Below are positions 6,840 through 14,605 of a DNA stretch of 23,886 nucleotides, piece by piece; the stretch's first letter is position 1; every line of letters begins with the position of its first letter. The stretch is from a virus, in IMG/VR virus record IMGVR_UViG_3300020055_000157, positions 1 through 23,886 of that record; one strand, written 5' to 3'. A model generated the notes under the pieces. That model was given only the letters and a program-made list of their open reading frames with translations, made no database searches and was not told the DNA's origin. Both the position numbers and the translations under genes were made by a program.

Positions 6840-7337
6840 ATGAAATTACTTGTTATTGGTCACGGTAGACACGGCAAAGATACTGTATGTGACATTTTAA
6901 AAAATAATTACGGCTATAATTTTATTAGCAGTAGTGAGTTTTGTTCTAAACTTTTTATATATGATCAACTAAAAGGAAAATATAATTATTCTAATTACGA
7001 AGAATGTTATACTGACCGACACAATCATAGAGCAGAATGGTATGATCTTATTAGTAATTATAATAAAGAAAATCCAGCTAGATTAGGCACTGAAATCTTT
7101 AAAGAATACGACATCTATTGCGGACTTAGAAATGCACGAGAGTTTTATGCTTTAAAAGAACAAAAAATTTATGATTATGCTTTATGGGTTGATCGCAGTG
7201 AAATATTAGCTAGTGAAAAAGTTGACAGCATGACTCTTAATAAAACTATGGCGGATTTTAATATAGATAATAATCATAATTTAATTTATCTTCATGAACA
7301 AATAGATTCAGTTATGAATTACATATCTACAATTTAA
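6840..7337 (+). CDS. P-loop nucleotide (dNMP) kinase-like protein, 165 aa
   Basis: The N-terminus LLVIGHGRHGKDTV carries a Walker A loop (G7-H-G-R-H-G-K13-D-T15) with the GKDT ending common in deoxynucleoside monophosphate kinases and adenylate-kinase-like phage proteins, including T4 gp1. A following helix (VCDILKNNYGYNFISSSEFC) is where the substrate-binding region usually begins. An Arg-rich segment follows (TDRHNHRAEWYDLI, residues about 58-71), and DYALWVDRSEIL near 120 fits the strand-plus-Arg lid region. I therefore expect phosphoryl transfer to a nucleotide for phage DNA synthesis, but the substrate cannot be read. It has a host-type promoter and no Shine-Dalgarno before the ATG, so it is probably an early or middle gene set among late tail genes. 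The length is shorter than T4 gp1. Confidence 0.75.
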   Translation: MKLLVIGHGRHGKDTVCDILKNNYGYNFISSSEFCSKLFIYDQLKGKYNYSNYEECYTDRHNHRAEWYDLISNYNKENPARLGTEIFKEYDIYCGLRNAREFYALKEQKIYDYALWVDRSEILASEKVDSMTLNKTMADFNIDNNHNLIYLHEQIDSVMNYISTI

Positions 7338-7359
7338 CTAATCTAGTTGTACTTTTTTT
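7336..7359 (+). terminator. Weak possible terminator after kinase gene
   Basis: AACTA 7336-7340 pairs with TAGTT 7344-7348 around a 3-base loop, and a run of seven T follows at 7353-7359. The stem is short and AT-rich, so it would be inefficient, but it lies between the kinase stop and the late promoter for the sheath gene. Confidence 0.3.
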
Positions 7360-7368
7360 CTCATTCCT

Positions 7369-7381
7369 GATAAATATATTT
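7369..7381 (+). promoter_or_regulatory. Late promoter for tail sheath gene
   Basis: GATAAATA at 7369-7376, then TATTT, fits the late consensus. A leader of about 20 bases with AGGAG at 7390-7394 precedes the ATG at 7403. This is a strong arrangement, as expected for a major structural protein. Confidence 0.7.
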
Positions 7382-7402
7382 AACCCATTAGGAGAGAAAA
7401 AC

Positions 7403-10400
7403 ATGGCAGGATTAGTATCACCAGGCGTTCAGGTAAATGTAATTGACGAGAGCTTTTACACTCCAGCTGAACCAGGTACAATACCATTAATATTTGTTGC
7501 TAGTAGAGAGAATAAAGCAAATGCTTCTAATACTGGCATTGCACAAGGCACCTTAAGCACAAATGCAGGTAAGCCTTATCTAATAAGTTCACAAAGAGAA
7601 CTTGCAGACTTCTTCGGTGACCCGATATTTGAAGTCGACGAAAACAACAATCCAATACACGGTGGAGAACTAAATGAATACGGTTTACAAGCTGCATATT
7701 CTTATTTAGGTGTAAGCAATAGAGCTTTTATTGTAAGAGCAGATGTAGATTTAACTGAACTAGAGCCTAGTATTTTCCCTCCAACCTCCTTTCCACCAGA
7801 GGGTTCTTTATGGTTAGATCTTTCCGAAACTAAATTTGGTATTCAAGAATGGAACGGTAGTGCTAAGCCAGCAACTAATGCACAAACATTTACTAACAAA
7901 GCACCTATATCAATTTATAGAACAAATGATGTAGTTGATTACGATAATGAAGATTATACTCCTAAAGGTTCTATAGGAGCAATTGGTTCATATGCTGTTG
8001 TGTCAGTTACAGATATTAATAGATATTGGTACAAAAATTATAGTGGTACATGGGTAGAATTAGGATCAGCTGCATGGACCAAAAGCTGGGCTACAATTAA
8101 ATCATCCAAAGCAAATCCAACACTTACTGCTGGTGCTGCAAATATTACCATTAATGGTACTGTTTTGAGTGTAGATCAAGAAAACACAACTACAATTGCA
8201 GCTAATATTAATGCGCTTGTAATAGACGGCGTAACAGCAGCTAACCGCGATGGGTACTTAGAAATTTACAGCGACGGCACAAGTTCCGGAGCAGATGACA
8301 GTTCACTAGGTGGACCTATAGTATTAGGCGGTGACGCAACAAAGTTAACAGAACTAGGATTAGTAGCAGGTACATACTATCCGCCTACAACACAAGTTTC
8401 TAGACACGTTACTGTGCCAGAATGGAAAACAAACGACACATATTCTAGACCAAGCGGTAGTGTATGGTTAAAGACAAGTACTCCTAATAGTGGCATGAAT
8501 GTTATACTTAAAAAATGGAATTCTGCAACTTTGCTGTGGGACGAAGTAGATGCACTTGTTTACAACGACAATGCAGCAGCTCTTGAAGCATTAGATATAT
8601 CAGGTGGTGGTGTAAATCTTGCGGCTGGTGTAACTTATTCAAAAGTGAACGTAGATAACACAACACCTGCGACTCCTAATTTTAAAGTTTATGAAAGAGC
8701 AGCAACTGGTGCAACTACAATAACAACAAATGCCATTACTTCAACAAATCCAGGCGCGGGGACATTTACCTTTACAGTAGCAAGCACTGATGCTACGTAT
8801 AGCGGTTATTCAACACCGGTTACAGTTTCTGCAACATTAGCAGGATCAGCAGTTAGCGACGCAGAAATAATTGCTGATGCAATAAATGCTGCTGATGTAC
8901 CTAATATTACTTGCCAAGTAACAGATCAAGCTAAACTTATTATTAGTCACTCCGAAGGGGGTGAAATACAATTTGTAGATACTGACGGTATGCTAGAAAA
9001 TATTGGTTTTATACCATATAACGTTACCAATCCAGTAAGCATGCGATTCTTAGACTTTGTAGATGGCACAGATGCTACAACTTCTCCAAAGCAATTCCAA
9101 GCAACAAATTGGAGAGGCATTACTTATACTGCTAGCGTAGTTGCACCATTTGACGAAGCGTCGCAAGGTCAGTTATGGTACAATCCAACCTTAGACGAAG
9201 CTGATATTATGTATCACAACGGATCTAGTTGGGTTGGTTATAGAACTGCAACAGCATTCCCTAACACAGATGTAAACGGTCCTCAAGTAAGAGTAACTAG
9301 ACCAACAACACAGTCTGACGGTAATCCACTTGTTAGTGGAGACATTTGGATTTCAACAGGTGACTTGGAACAATATCCTTTAATATACATATTTGATGAT
9401 ACTGTAATAGGAACAATTGAAGACAAATGGGGCTCTCCAAAAGACAATACAGATCAAACAACTGAAGAAGGTGTATTGTTTGATGATGCTAGATATGGCA
9501 CCGACGGTGGTACTGCTACGCAACAGCCAGTAGGCACTATACCTCAATTATTATTAACTTCATATCTAGATCCAGACGCACCTGATCCAGACTTGTATCC
9601 GAAAGGTATGCTTCTATTTAATTTACGTAGAAGTGGATTTAATGTAAAGCGCTACGAAAAGAATTATATAGATCTAAATTCAAAAAATCCTAGATTTATA
9701 GATGTAGGAACTGGCCAAGACGAGGATATGTCAGATTACTTCCCACATAGATGGGTAACTGAAAGTCCTAACACAATTACCGGAGCTGGTTCATTTGGTA
9801 GACTAGCCCAGAGAGCTACAATTGTACGTAAACTTCAAGCTGCTGCGAATGATAACGAAACAATAAGAGATAGTGAACTTTATGTATTTAACTTACTATC
9901 TTGCCCAGGATATCCAGAGCTTACAAACGAGCTTATAACTCTAAACTATGATCGCGATTTGACTGCATTTATTATAGCAGACACACCGTTTAGATTATCA
10001 AACGCAACGCCGGATTTACAGCAATATGCTACAAATGCTTTACAGGCTGCTGAAGATAATGAAAAAGGTATTTTAAGTTCTGATCCTTATTTAGCTTACT
10101 ACTACCCTAGCGGTTTTACAAGCGATAATTTTGGTAATAACGTAGTAGTGCCAGCTTCACATATGATGCTTCGTACTATGAGTTTAAGCGATCAAGTTTC
10201 TTATCCTTGGTTTGCTCCAGCTGGTACACGCAGAGGTCAAATTACAAATGCAAGTTCTACAGGATATGTAACAAGTGAAGGTGAATTCCAAGTTGCATCT
10301 CTAAGTATTGGTCAAAGAGACACTTTATACGAAAACAGAATTAATCCAATTACTTTTATTAATGGAAGCGGATTAGTCGCATTTGGTCAAAAAACTAGAT

Positions 10401-10738
10401 ATGCTGCTGCTTCGGCATTAGATAGAATTAATGTTGCTAGACTAGTAATTTACCTAAGACAGCAATTAAAGAAACTAGCTAAGCCATATCTATTTGAGCC
10501 TAATGATAAAATTACTAGAGACGAAGTAAAAGCGTCTGTAGAGTCATTGATGCTTGAACTAGTAGGTAACAGAGCACTTTATGACTTCCTAGTTGTATGT
10601 GATCAAACAAATAACACGCCTGCTAGAATAGATAGAAACGAGTTATATATAGATATCGCTATCGAACCAGTAAAAGCAATTGAATTTATATACATTCCGT
10701 TGCGAATTAAGAACACCGGTGAAATAGGTAATTTATAA
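7403..10738 (+). CDS. 18: Tail sheath protein gp18, enlarged
   Basis: The ends identify the T4 gp18 sheath family: residues 1-40 (GLVSPGVQVNVIDES then PLIFVAS) and the C-terminal 340 residues with YPWFAPAGTRRGQI, RDTLYENRINPITFINGSG, VARLVIYLRQQLKKLAKPYL and DIAIEPVKAIEFIYIPLRIK. Sheath subunits contract around the tube to drive infection. At 1111 residues it is far longer than T4 gp18 (659). The extra length is between about residues 130 and 680 and is built from repeated modules. Four have the form G-x-(L/V/I)-W followed by an aromatic strand, at G134, G352, G589 and G646. Two longer beta modules (about 237-325 and 440-548) resemble each other and the flagellar hook-type repeat (ITINGTVLSVD, TTIAANINA, GPIVLGGD, LTELGL). 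These would project from the sheath surface. Late promoter and AGGAG are upstream. Confidence 0.95.
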   Translation: MAGLVSPGVQVNVIDESFYTPAEPGTIPLIFVASRENKANASNTGIAQGTLSTNAGKPYLISSQRELADFFGDPIFEVDENNNPIHGGELNEYGLQAAYSYLGVSNRAFIVRADVDLTELEPSIFPPTSFPPEGSLWLDLSETKFGIQEWNGSAKPATNAQTFTNKAPISIYRTNDVVDYDNEDYTPKGSIGAIGSYAVVSVTDINRYWYKNYSGTWVELGSAAWTKSWATIKSSKANPTLTAGAANITINGTVLSVDQENTTTIAANINALVIDGVTAANRDGYLEIYSDGTSSGADDSSLGGPIVLGGDATKLTELGLVAGTYYPPTTQVSRHVTVPEWKTNDTYSRPSGSVWLKTSTPNSGMNVILKKWNSATLLWDEVDALVYNDNAAALEALDISGGGVNLAAGVTYSKVNVDNTTPATPNFKVYERAATGATTITTNAITSTNPGAGTFTFTVASTDATYSGYSTPVTVSATLAGSAVSDAEIIADAINAADVPNITCQVTDQAKLIISHSEGGEIQFVDTDGMLENIGFIPYNVTNPVSMRFLDFVDGTDATTSPKQFQATNWRGITYTASVVAPFDEASQGQLWYNPTLDEADIMYHNGSSWVGYRTATAFPNTDVNGPQVRVTRPTTQSDGNPLVSGDIWISTGDLEQYPLIYIFDDTVIGTIEDKWGSPKDNTDQTTEEGVLFDDARYGTDGGTATQQPVGTIPQLLLTSYLDPDAPDPDLYPKGMLLFNLRRSGFNVKRYEKNYIDLNSKNPRFIDVGTGQDEDMSDYFPHRWVTESPNTITGAGSFGRLAQRATIVRKLQAAANDNETIRDSELYVFNLLSCPGYPELTNELITLNYDRDLTAFIIADTPFRLSNATPDLQQYATNALQAAEDNEKGILSSDPYLAYYYPSGFTSDNFGNNVVVPASHMMLRTMSLSDQVSYPWFAPAGTRRGQITNASSTGYVTSEGEFQVASLSIGQRDTLYENRINPITFINGSGLVAFGQKTRYAAASALDRINVARLVIYLRQQLKKLAKPYLFEPNDKITRDEVKASVESLMLELVGNRALYDFLVVCDQTNNTPARIDRNELYIDIAIEPVKAIEFIYIPLRIKNTGEIGNL

Positions 10739-10739
10739 A

Positions 10740-10752
10740 GCTAAATATATAC
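10740..10752 (+). promoter_or_regulatory. Late promoter for tail tube gene
   Basis: GCTAAATA at 10740-10747 directly follows the sheath stop codon and precedes AGGAG at 10757-10761 and the ATG at 10772. It has C in place of A at the second position, as at 17727. Confidence 0.55.
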
Positions 10753-10771
10753 AGTTAGGAGCAAAGAAAAT

Positions 10772-11398
10772 ATGCCAGTATCATCATTAACTAAAATGAC
10801 AGTGCCTATAGCAAACGATCAAAGTGCTAGTAACCAGGCAATGATCATGCCTAAACTCCAGTATAGATTTAGGGTAACATTTATTAATTTTGGAGTAAGT
10901 ACACCTACTACAGAATTAACAAAACAAGTTGTAGATATTTCAAGACCGAACGTAAGTTTTGAAGAAATTGTTTTAGATAGCTACAACAGTAAAGTATACT
11001 TAGCAGGTAAGCATGCCTGGCAAACAATTACTGTTAACCTAAGAGAAGATGTTAACAATAATGTACAGCTTCTTGTAGGCGAGCAGTTACAAAAGCAATT
11101 TGATTTTTACGAACAATCAACTGGTGCTGCCGGTATTGACTATAAGTTTACTACTAAGATTGAAATACTCGACGGTGGTAATGGTGTACACGAACCTATT
11201 CCATTAGAAACGTTTGATGTTGTAGGATGTTATATTACAAATGCACAATATAACCAATTAAATTACGCTACTTCTGAGGTTGTAACTACAACACTTGAAA
11301 TACGTTACGATAACGCTATCCAAACACCAATCGGTACTGGCGTCGGTACGCCAATAGAACGTACAACTGGAACACTAGCAACTGGTATTGGTGCTTAA
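10772..11398 (+). CDS. 19: Tail tube protein gp19
   Basis: This 208-residue protein has the tube fold seen in T4 gp19: an N-terminal strand YRFRVTFINFG, the DISRPNVSFEEIVLDSYNSK segment, a strand KVYLAGKHAWQTITVNLRED, then helix QLLVGEQLQKQFDFYEQS and a closing strand pair (FTTKIEILDGG, ETFDVVGCYITNAQY, VTTTLEIRYDNAI). Tube subunits form the hexameric rings inside the sheath through which DNA passes. T4 gp19 is 163 residues; the extra length here is mainly a Gly/Thr-rich C-terminal tail (about 185-208) after the fold. It follows the sheath gene as in T4, with its own late promoter and AGGAG, and a strong terminator follows. That fits separate high-level expression. Confidence 0.93.
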   Translation: MPVSSLTKMTVPIANDQSASNQAMIMPKLQYRFRVTFINFGVSTPTTELTKQVVDISRPNVSFEEIVLDSYNSKVYLAGKHAWQTITVNLREDVNNNVQLLVGEQLQKQFDFYEQSTGAAGIDYKFTTKIEILDGGNGVHEPIPLETFDVVGCYITNAQYNQLNYATSEVVTTTLEIRYDNAIQTPIGTGVGTPIERTTGTLATGIGA

Positions 11399-11420
11399 CC
11401 ACTTCGAATATAGCTATACT

Positions 11421-11447
11421 AATGGGGGATATTATCCCCCATTTTTT
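11421..11447 (+). terminator. Strong intrinsic terminator after tail tube gene
   Basis: A 10-bp stem AATGGGGGAT (11421-11430) with ATCCCCCATT (11434-11443) around ATT is followed by T residues to 11447. It ends the sheath-tube mRNA just before the next late promoter. Confidence 0.85.
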
Positions 11448-11450
11448 ATG

Positions 11451-11463
11451 GATAAATATTTGC
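11451..11463 (+). promoter_or_regulatory. Late promoter abutting the next ATG
   Basis: GATAAATA at 11451-11458 and five bases (TTTGC) are followed at once by the ATG at 11464. With T4 spacing the first transcribed base would be the A of this ATG. It begins four bases after the terminator tract. Confidence 0.65.
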
Positions 11464-12684
11464 ATGACATATTTGAATCCTTATCTTAACAATTTAAGTA
11501 ATAGATACGAAGCGTACAATGGTCCAAAAGGAAACCTTGCTTCTTGGGAGCATGCTAGTAAGTTATTTTTACATGATAATTACAGACTAGCACCTAAAGT
11601 ACCTTTTCTATATCATGTTAATTTTGTACTCAATCCTTTTGCAAAAGCTCTAGTACCGTCTTTTGAATATCGGGGAATGAGTGCAGCAGAAATAGGATTG
11701 TTAGTCAAAACTATTAACCTTCCTAAGTACTCGCCAAGAGTTGAAACCATAAACAGGTATAACCAAAAAAAGAACGTAGAGACACAAATTCAATACGATC
11801 CTGTTACTGTAGAAATGCACGACGATAATGACGGTTTAGCATATTCATTGCTACAAGCGTATTACAAATATTATTTTGTAGATGGCAACTATCAAATAAG
11901 ACCTCAAGCATACACTCCTGATTTAACATATAGTAATTTTTTGTTTAGATACGGATTAGATAATCAGCTACCGCATAAGCATTTTTTCAAAGAAATACAT
12001 GTAAGTCAACTAACTAGGGGTGTGTATCATAGATATACTCTTGTTAATCCTTTGTTAAGTAAATTAGATCATGATAACTTAGATTATGCTGATGGCGGCC
12101 GAGGCACTCAAAATACTTTTACAATTAACTACGAAGCAGTATTTTACGAAACTGGAAGAATCGATACTGAAGAAGACACACCAGACGGGTTTTCTAATAT
12201 TCATTATGATGAAACACCGAGCTCATTAGCAAGTATTCCACAGAGGGATTATCAAGCAGTACCAGTGAGAAATAAATTAAGTATTGTTGAGGAAACTACA
12301 ACAATTACTGATATTATTAGAAGAAAACAATTACAGACACAAGATATTAGAAATAATCAAGGATATACGTTTGAGAATTTTAGAAAAAATAGATTTAACA
12401 CATTTACAACTTCTACACCAAAAACAGGACAATTAGTTTTTCCAAAAAAAGATGGTCAGAAATATAATATACTAGAATTCGCAAAGAGAGAAATTAATAA
12501 AATTAATTTGAACGAACTACAAAATAATCCCAGTGCATTAGAAGCTGCTAGAAGAGACTTATATAGAAAAAATTATCAAGCAGAGGGCAATCCAGGCGGA
12601 GCTGAAGAAGCTGATAATCAATATGATATTTTACGACCACAGCCAGGATTTTTAGAATCCTTAGATGAAATTTTAGGAGTATAA
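11464..12684 (+). CDS. Second tail-tube-fold structural protein, 406 aa
   Basis: Residues about 42-200 look like a tail-tube-type domain: a first strand PFLYHVNFVLNP, then GLLVKTINLPKYSPRVETIN, RYNQKKNVETQIQYDPVTVE, MHDDNDGLAYSLLQAYYKYY, and later a strand pair with FKEIHVSQLTRGVYHRYTLV and FTINYEAVFYETG. Paralogues of the tube in T4 (gp54 and gp48) cap the baseplate hub and start the tube, so such a role is plausible, but I cannot name it. The C-terminal part (about 255-406) is polar and helical, with Asn/Gln/Lys-rich sequence and an acidic end. The ATG at 11464 is chosen because the in-frame ATG at 11422 lies in the terminator hairpin and before the promoter. There is no Shine-Dalgarno. It is not the portal: the gp20 pattern is absent. 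Confidence 0.7.
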   Translation: MTYLNPYLNNLSNRYEAYNGPKGNLASWEHASKLFLHDNYRLAPKVPFLYHVNFVLNPFAKALVPSFEYRGMSAAEIGLLVKTINLPKYSPRVETINRYNQKKNVETQIQYDPVTVEMHDDNDGLAYSLLQAYYKYYFVDGNYQIRPQAYTPDLTYSNFLFRYGLDNQLPHKHFFKEIHVSQLTRGVYHRYTLVNPLLSKLDHDNLDYADGGRGTQNTFTINYEAVFYETGRIDTEEDTPDGFSNIHYDETPSSLASIPQRDYQAVPVRNKLSIVEETTTITDIIRRKQLQTQDIRNNQGYTFENFRKNRFNTFTTSTPKTGQLVFPKKDGQKYNILEFAKREINKINLNELQNNPSALEAARRDLYRKNYQAEGNPGGAEEADNQYDILRPQPGFLESLDEILGV

Positions 12685-13056
12685 ATGCAAGCTAATAGTA
12701 ACTTACCTGCAACACCTATAAAAGGTGATAAAAAAACAACAGAATTTTTTGATACTTATTTTTCAAAAAAAATACAAGTATCAACTGATGAATTTGTAGT
12801 AGTACAGGGTTTTTTTGAAAAAAGAGGTTTTGATAAATCAGCAGCAAAAGCAGTTGCAGGTGTATTAATTCAACAAGCAAAAATTGACGGTGTAAAAGTT
12901 TATGAATTTTTAGACACAATGGCAAAATTTTCAAAAAATCAACTTTCTCAATTAGTAATTGAAATTCTAAACCATAACAGAGCAAGTACAAGTGTACTAG
13001 GTTATAGAAACTTAGAAACATTTAACACTCTCGAAGCTAGAAATATTTTACTATAA
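12685..13056 (+). CDS. Conserved small protein before gp4, 123 aa
   Basis: The ATG follows the previous stop codon with no gap, and the AGGAG in the end of the upstream gene serves as its ribosome site. After a polar N-terminus (about 20 residues) the protein is helical: DEFVVVQGFFEKRGFDKSAA then KAVAGVLIQQA, VYEFLDTMAKFSKNQLSQLV and IEILNHNR. The ending, with LGYRN and LEARNILL, belongs to a short conserved protein I recall next to gp4 in marine T4-like phages (…EILN.NR…S.LGY…RN(I/V)L.). Its role there is unknown; virion assembly is a fair guess from position. It overlaps gp4 by one base (TAATG), so the three genes from 11464 are translated as a unit. Confidence 0.65.
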   Translation: MQANSNLPATPIKGDKKTTEFFDTYFSKKIQVSTDEFVVVQGFFEKRGFDKSAAKAVAGVLIQQAKIDGVKVYEFLDTMAKFSKNQLSQLVIEILNHNRASTSVLGYRNLETFNTLEARNILL

Positions 13057-13493
13057 TGCCAAACAAATGGGCAAAAGGAAAATTCACTCCAAAAAATCCT
13101 CAAAAATATATAGGAAATAAAGCGCCAACATATCGTAGTAGTTGGGAATTTGTTTTTATGAAATTCTGTGATGAGAACATGCATATTACAGAATGGATGA
13201 GTGAGCCAATGCGAATACCATATTTTAATCCAGTAAAACAAACTAAAACTACATATGTACCTGATTTCTTAGTTGCATACAAAGATAAAACAGGACAACG
13301 TAAAGTTCAGCTAATAGAAATAAAACCAAAAAAACAAATACTAGGGGAAGCACGTAGTCAACGTGATAAAATACAAGCAGTAATTAATCAAGCAAAATGG
13401 CAAGCAGCTAAACAATTTTGTGACCAAAAGAATATAGAATTCAAAGTAATTACAGAAGACGATATATTCCATCAGGGCCAAAAGCGCAAATAA
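13056..13493 (+). CDS. 4: Head completion protein gp4, nuclease-fold
   Basis: The start GKFTPKNPQKYIGNKAPTYR and SSWEFVFMKF, and the later SEPMRIPYFNPVK, closely follow T4 gp4 (formerly gp50/65). The protein has the layout of a PD-(D/E)XK nuclease of the TnsA type: E31 in RSSWE, D70 in VPDF, then E88-I-K90 in LIEIKPK. A helix with QAKWQAAKQFC and a final strand EFKVITEDD complete the fold. In T4, gp4 acts after packaging, with gp50 and gp65, to finish heads so tails can join; a nuclease activity trimming DNA is inferred from the conserved residues. The length (145) is near that of T4 (about 150). The start overlaps the upstream stop and has no ribosome site, so translation is coupled. Confidence 0.88.
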   Translation: MPNKWAKGKFTPKNPQKYIGNKAPTYRSSWEFVFMKFCDENMHITEWMSEPMRIPYFNPVKQTKTTYVPDFLVAYKDKTGQRKVQLIEIKPKKQILGEARSQRDKIQAVINQAKWQAAKQFCDQKNIEFKVITEDDIFHQGQKRK

Positions 13494-13501
13494 ATACTAG
13501 T
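13489..13501 (+). promoter_or_regulatory. Late promoter for small terminase
   Basis: AATAAATACTAG at 13489-13500 overlaps the gp4 stop and is one of the closest matches here to the full T4 late consensus TATAAATACTATT. A leader of about 17 bases with TAGGA leads to the ATG at 13519. Confidence 0.65.
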
Positions 13502-13518
13502 ATATTATAGGATATACT

Positions 13519-14022
13519 ATGACAAAAAAATTAGAAGAGCTTTTTGATTTGCCAGAAAATAAAGAATTTATCGAAGAAGAAAAAGTTCAAGAAGCACAAG
13601 CTGATAATACTAAAACATACGAAAAAAGATTGCAAAAAAGTGAAGACATAGAGTCCCAACTAGCTCATGTTGATAAAATATCTTCTTCTTTACCTAGAGT
13701 AAGTGGCCTAGGTGCAAAGTCGGATACAGAGCTTGATGACATTGCAGACAAAGCAGTTCAAAGCTATAATGATCTAATGGATTTAGGAATGAATGCAGAA
13801 TTAAGATACAGTGGTAGAATTTTTGAAGTAGCAGGTTCTATGTTGAAAACTGGGTTAGATGCGAAAGTAGCTAAGTTAGATAAAAAATTAAAAATGATAG
13901 ACCTACAGTTGAAAAAACAAAAGTTAGATCAAAATGTTCCTGATTCAGATACAATAAGCGGTGATGAGTTTGTAGTTGATCGCAATACACTGCTTGATAA
14001 ACTCAAAGACATAGATAAATAA
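13519..14022 (+). CDS. 16: Small terminase subunit gp16
   Basis: The 167-residue product fits gp16, which in T4 forms the ring that starts packaging and stimulates the gp17 ATPase. The pattern is a short N-terminal LEELFDLPEN, a charged linker, then a central helical pair: DTELDDIADKAVQSYNDLMD followed by LGMNAELRYSGRIFEVAGSM, and a coiled coil LDAKVAKLDKKLKMIDLQLK, ending with LLDKLKDIDK. The helical hairpin is the ring-forming part in the family. The length (T4 164) is close to usual. A late promoter precedes the gene and another lies across its stop codon. In T4 gene 17 follows directly; here four other genes stand between. Confidence 0.85.
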   Translation: MTKKLEELFDLPENKEFIEEEKVQEAQADNTKTYEKRLQKSEDIESQLAHVDKISSSLPRVSGLGAKSDTELDDIADKAVQSYNDLMDLGMNAELRYSGRIFEVAGSMLKTGLDAKVAKLDKKLKMIDLQLKKQKLDQNVPDSDTISGDEFVVDRNTLLDKLKDIDK

Positions 14023-14026
14023 TATA
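14014..14026 (+). promoter_or_regulatory. Late promoter for first internal-protein gene
   Basis: GATAAATA at 14014-14021 covers the last codons of gp16 (Asp-Lys-stop). AGGAG at 14029-14033 and the ATG at 14041 follow. The match to the shared motif is exact, but the AAATAA part is also forced by the coding sequence. Confidence 0.45.
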
Positions 14027-14040
14027 TTAGGAGTGTTAAA

Positions 14041-14604
14041 ATGAAAACTTTTTCCGATTTTTTAACAGAGTCTCAAAAAACTTACAAATTTATTATTAGA
14101 GTAGCCGGCGAGCTGCCTGAAGGCTTTGCTGATGCTTTAGAAAGAAACATAGACAAATATAAACTGTTGAATTTGTCATCACCAAAAACATCACCAATAC
14201 AAGCTAAGCCTTTAGATTTTCCGCAATTACAAAATTGTGAAGTTACACAATACGAAGCAGAAGTGCAGTATCCAACAACTCCGCATGTATTAGAAAGATA
14301 TTTAGCAGACTGTTGCGGTATTAGCCACAGCTACATTACAGTAAGAGGAGAAGGTGATCCTATCGAAGCACAACAGCCTGATAAATCCGAAGACGAAGAA
14401 CCTTACGAAACACTGCTAGACAAAGAAGACATGGGCGGCGAAAGCGCTCAAGATTCAGTTGGTTCTAGCAGAGTAATGGAATTATTAAAGGAACTAGAAA
14501 AAGATAGATCAGACCGAGAAGTAGATCCAGTGGCAGAAGCTCCTAAGGGCGAATCAAAAGATATATCATCAGACGAAAATGCAAAATCAGTAGTAGGCGG
14601 TTAA
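14041..14604 (+). CDS. Putative internal head protein with leader, 187 aa
   Basis: The N-terminus MKTFSDFLTES resembles the T4 internal-protein leader MKTYQEFIAEA, the capsid-targeting sequence that is cut by prohead protease gp21 after a (L/I)xE site. Here the site would be LTE10 before S11. After it, residues 14-110 form a small mixed domain (KFIIRVAGELPEGFADALER, CEVTQYEAEVQYPTTPHVLE, ISHSYITVRGEGDP). The last 75 residues are acidic and polar with a helix RVMELLKELEKDRSDRE. There is no enzyme motif. It is likely packed in the capsid, as scaffold or as a protein injected with the DNA; I infer this from the leader and neighbours. AGGAG lies 8 bases before the ATG. The following gene starts one base after the stop. 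Confidence 0.65.
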   Translation: MKTFSDFLTESQKTYKFIIRVAGELPEGFADALERNIDKYKLLNLSSPKTSPIQAKPLDFPQLQNCEVTQYEAEVQYPTTPHVLERYLADCCGISHSYITVRGEGDPIEAQQPDKSEDEEPYETLLDKEDMGGESAQDSVGSSRVMELLKELEKDRSDREVDPVAEAPKGESKDISSDENAKSVVGG

Positions 14605-14605
14605 C

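Noticed and set aside
11422-11463. Longer start for the tube-like protein at ATG 11422
   Set aside because: It lies inside the terminator stem and before the late promoter, so the mRNA starting at 11464 would not contain it.
11464-12684. Portal protein gp20
   Set aside because: Position after gp19 suggested it, but the length (406) and sequence pattern do not fit gp20, and tube-type strands are seen instead.
12716-13241. Minus-strand frames opposite the 123-aa gene and gp4
   Set aside because: They are Leu/Phe-rich shadows of AT-rich coding sequence, overlap well-supported genes and have no start signals.
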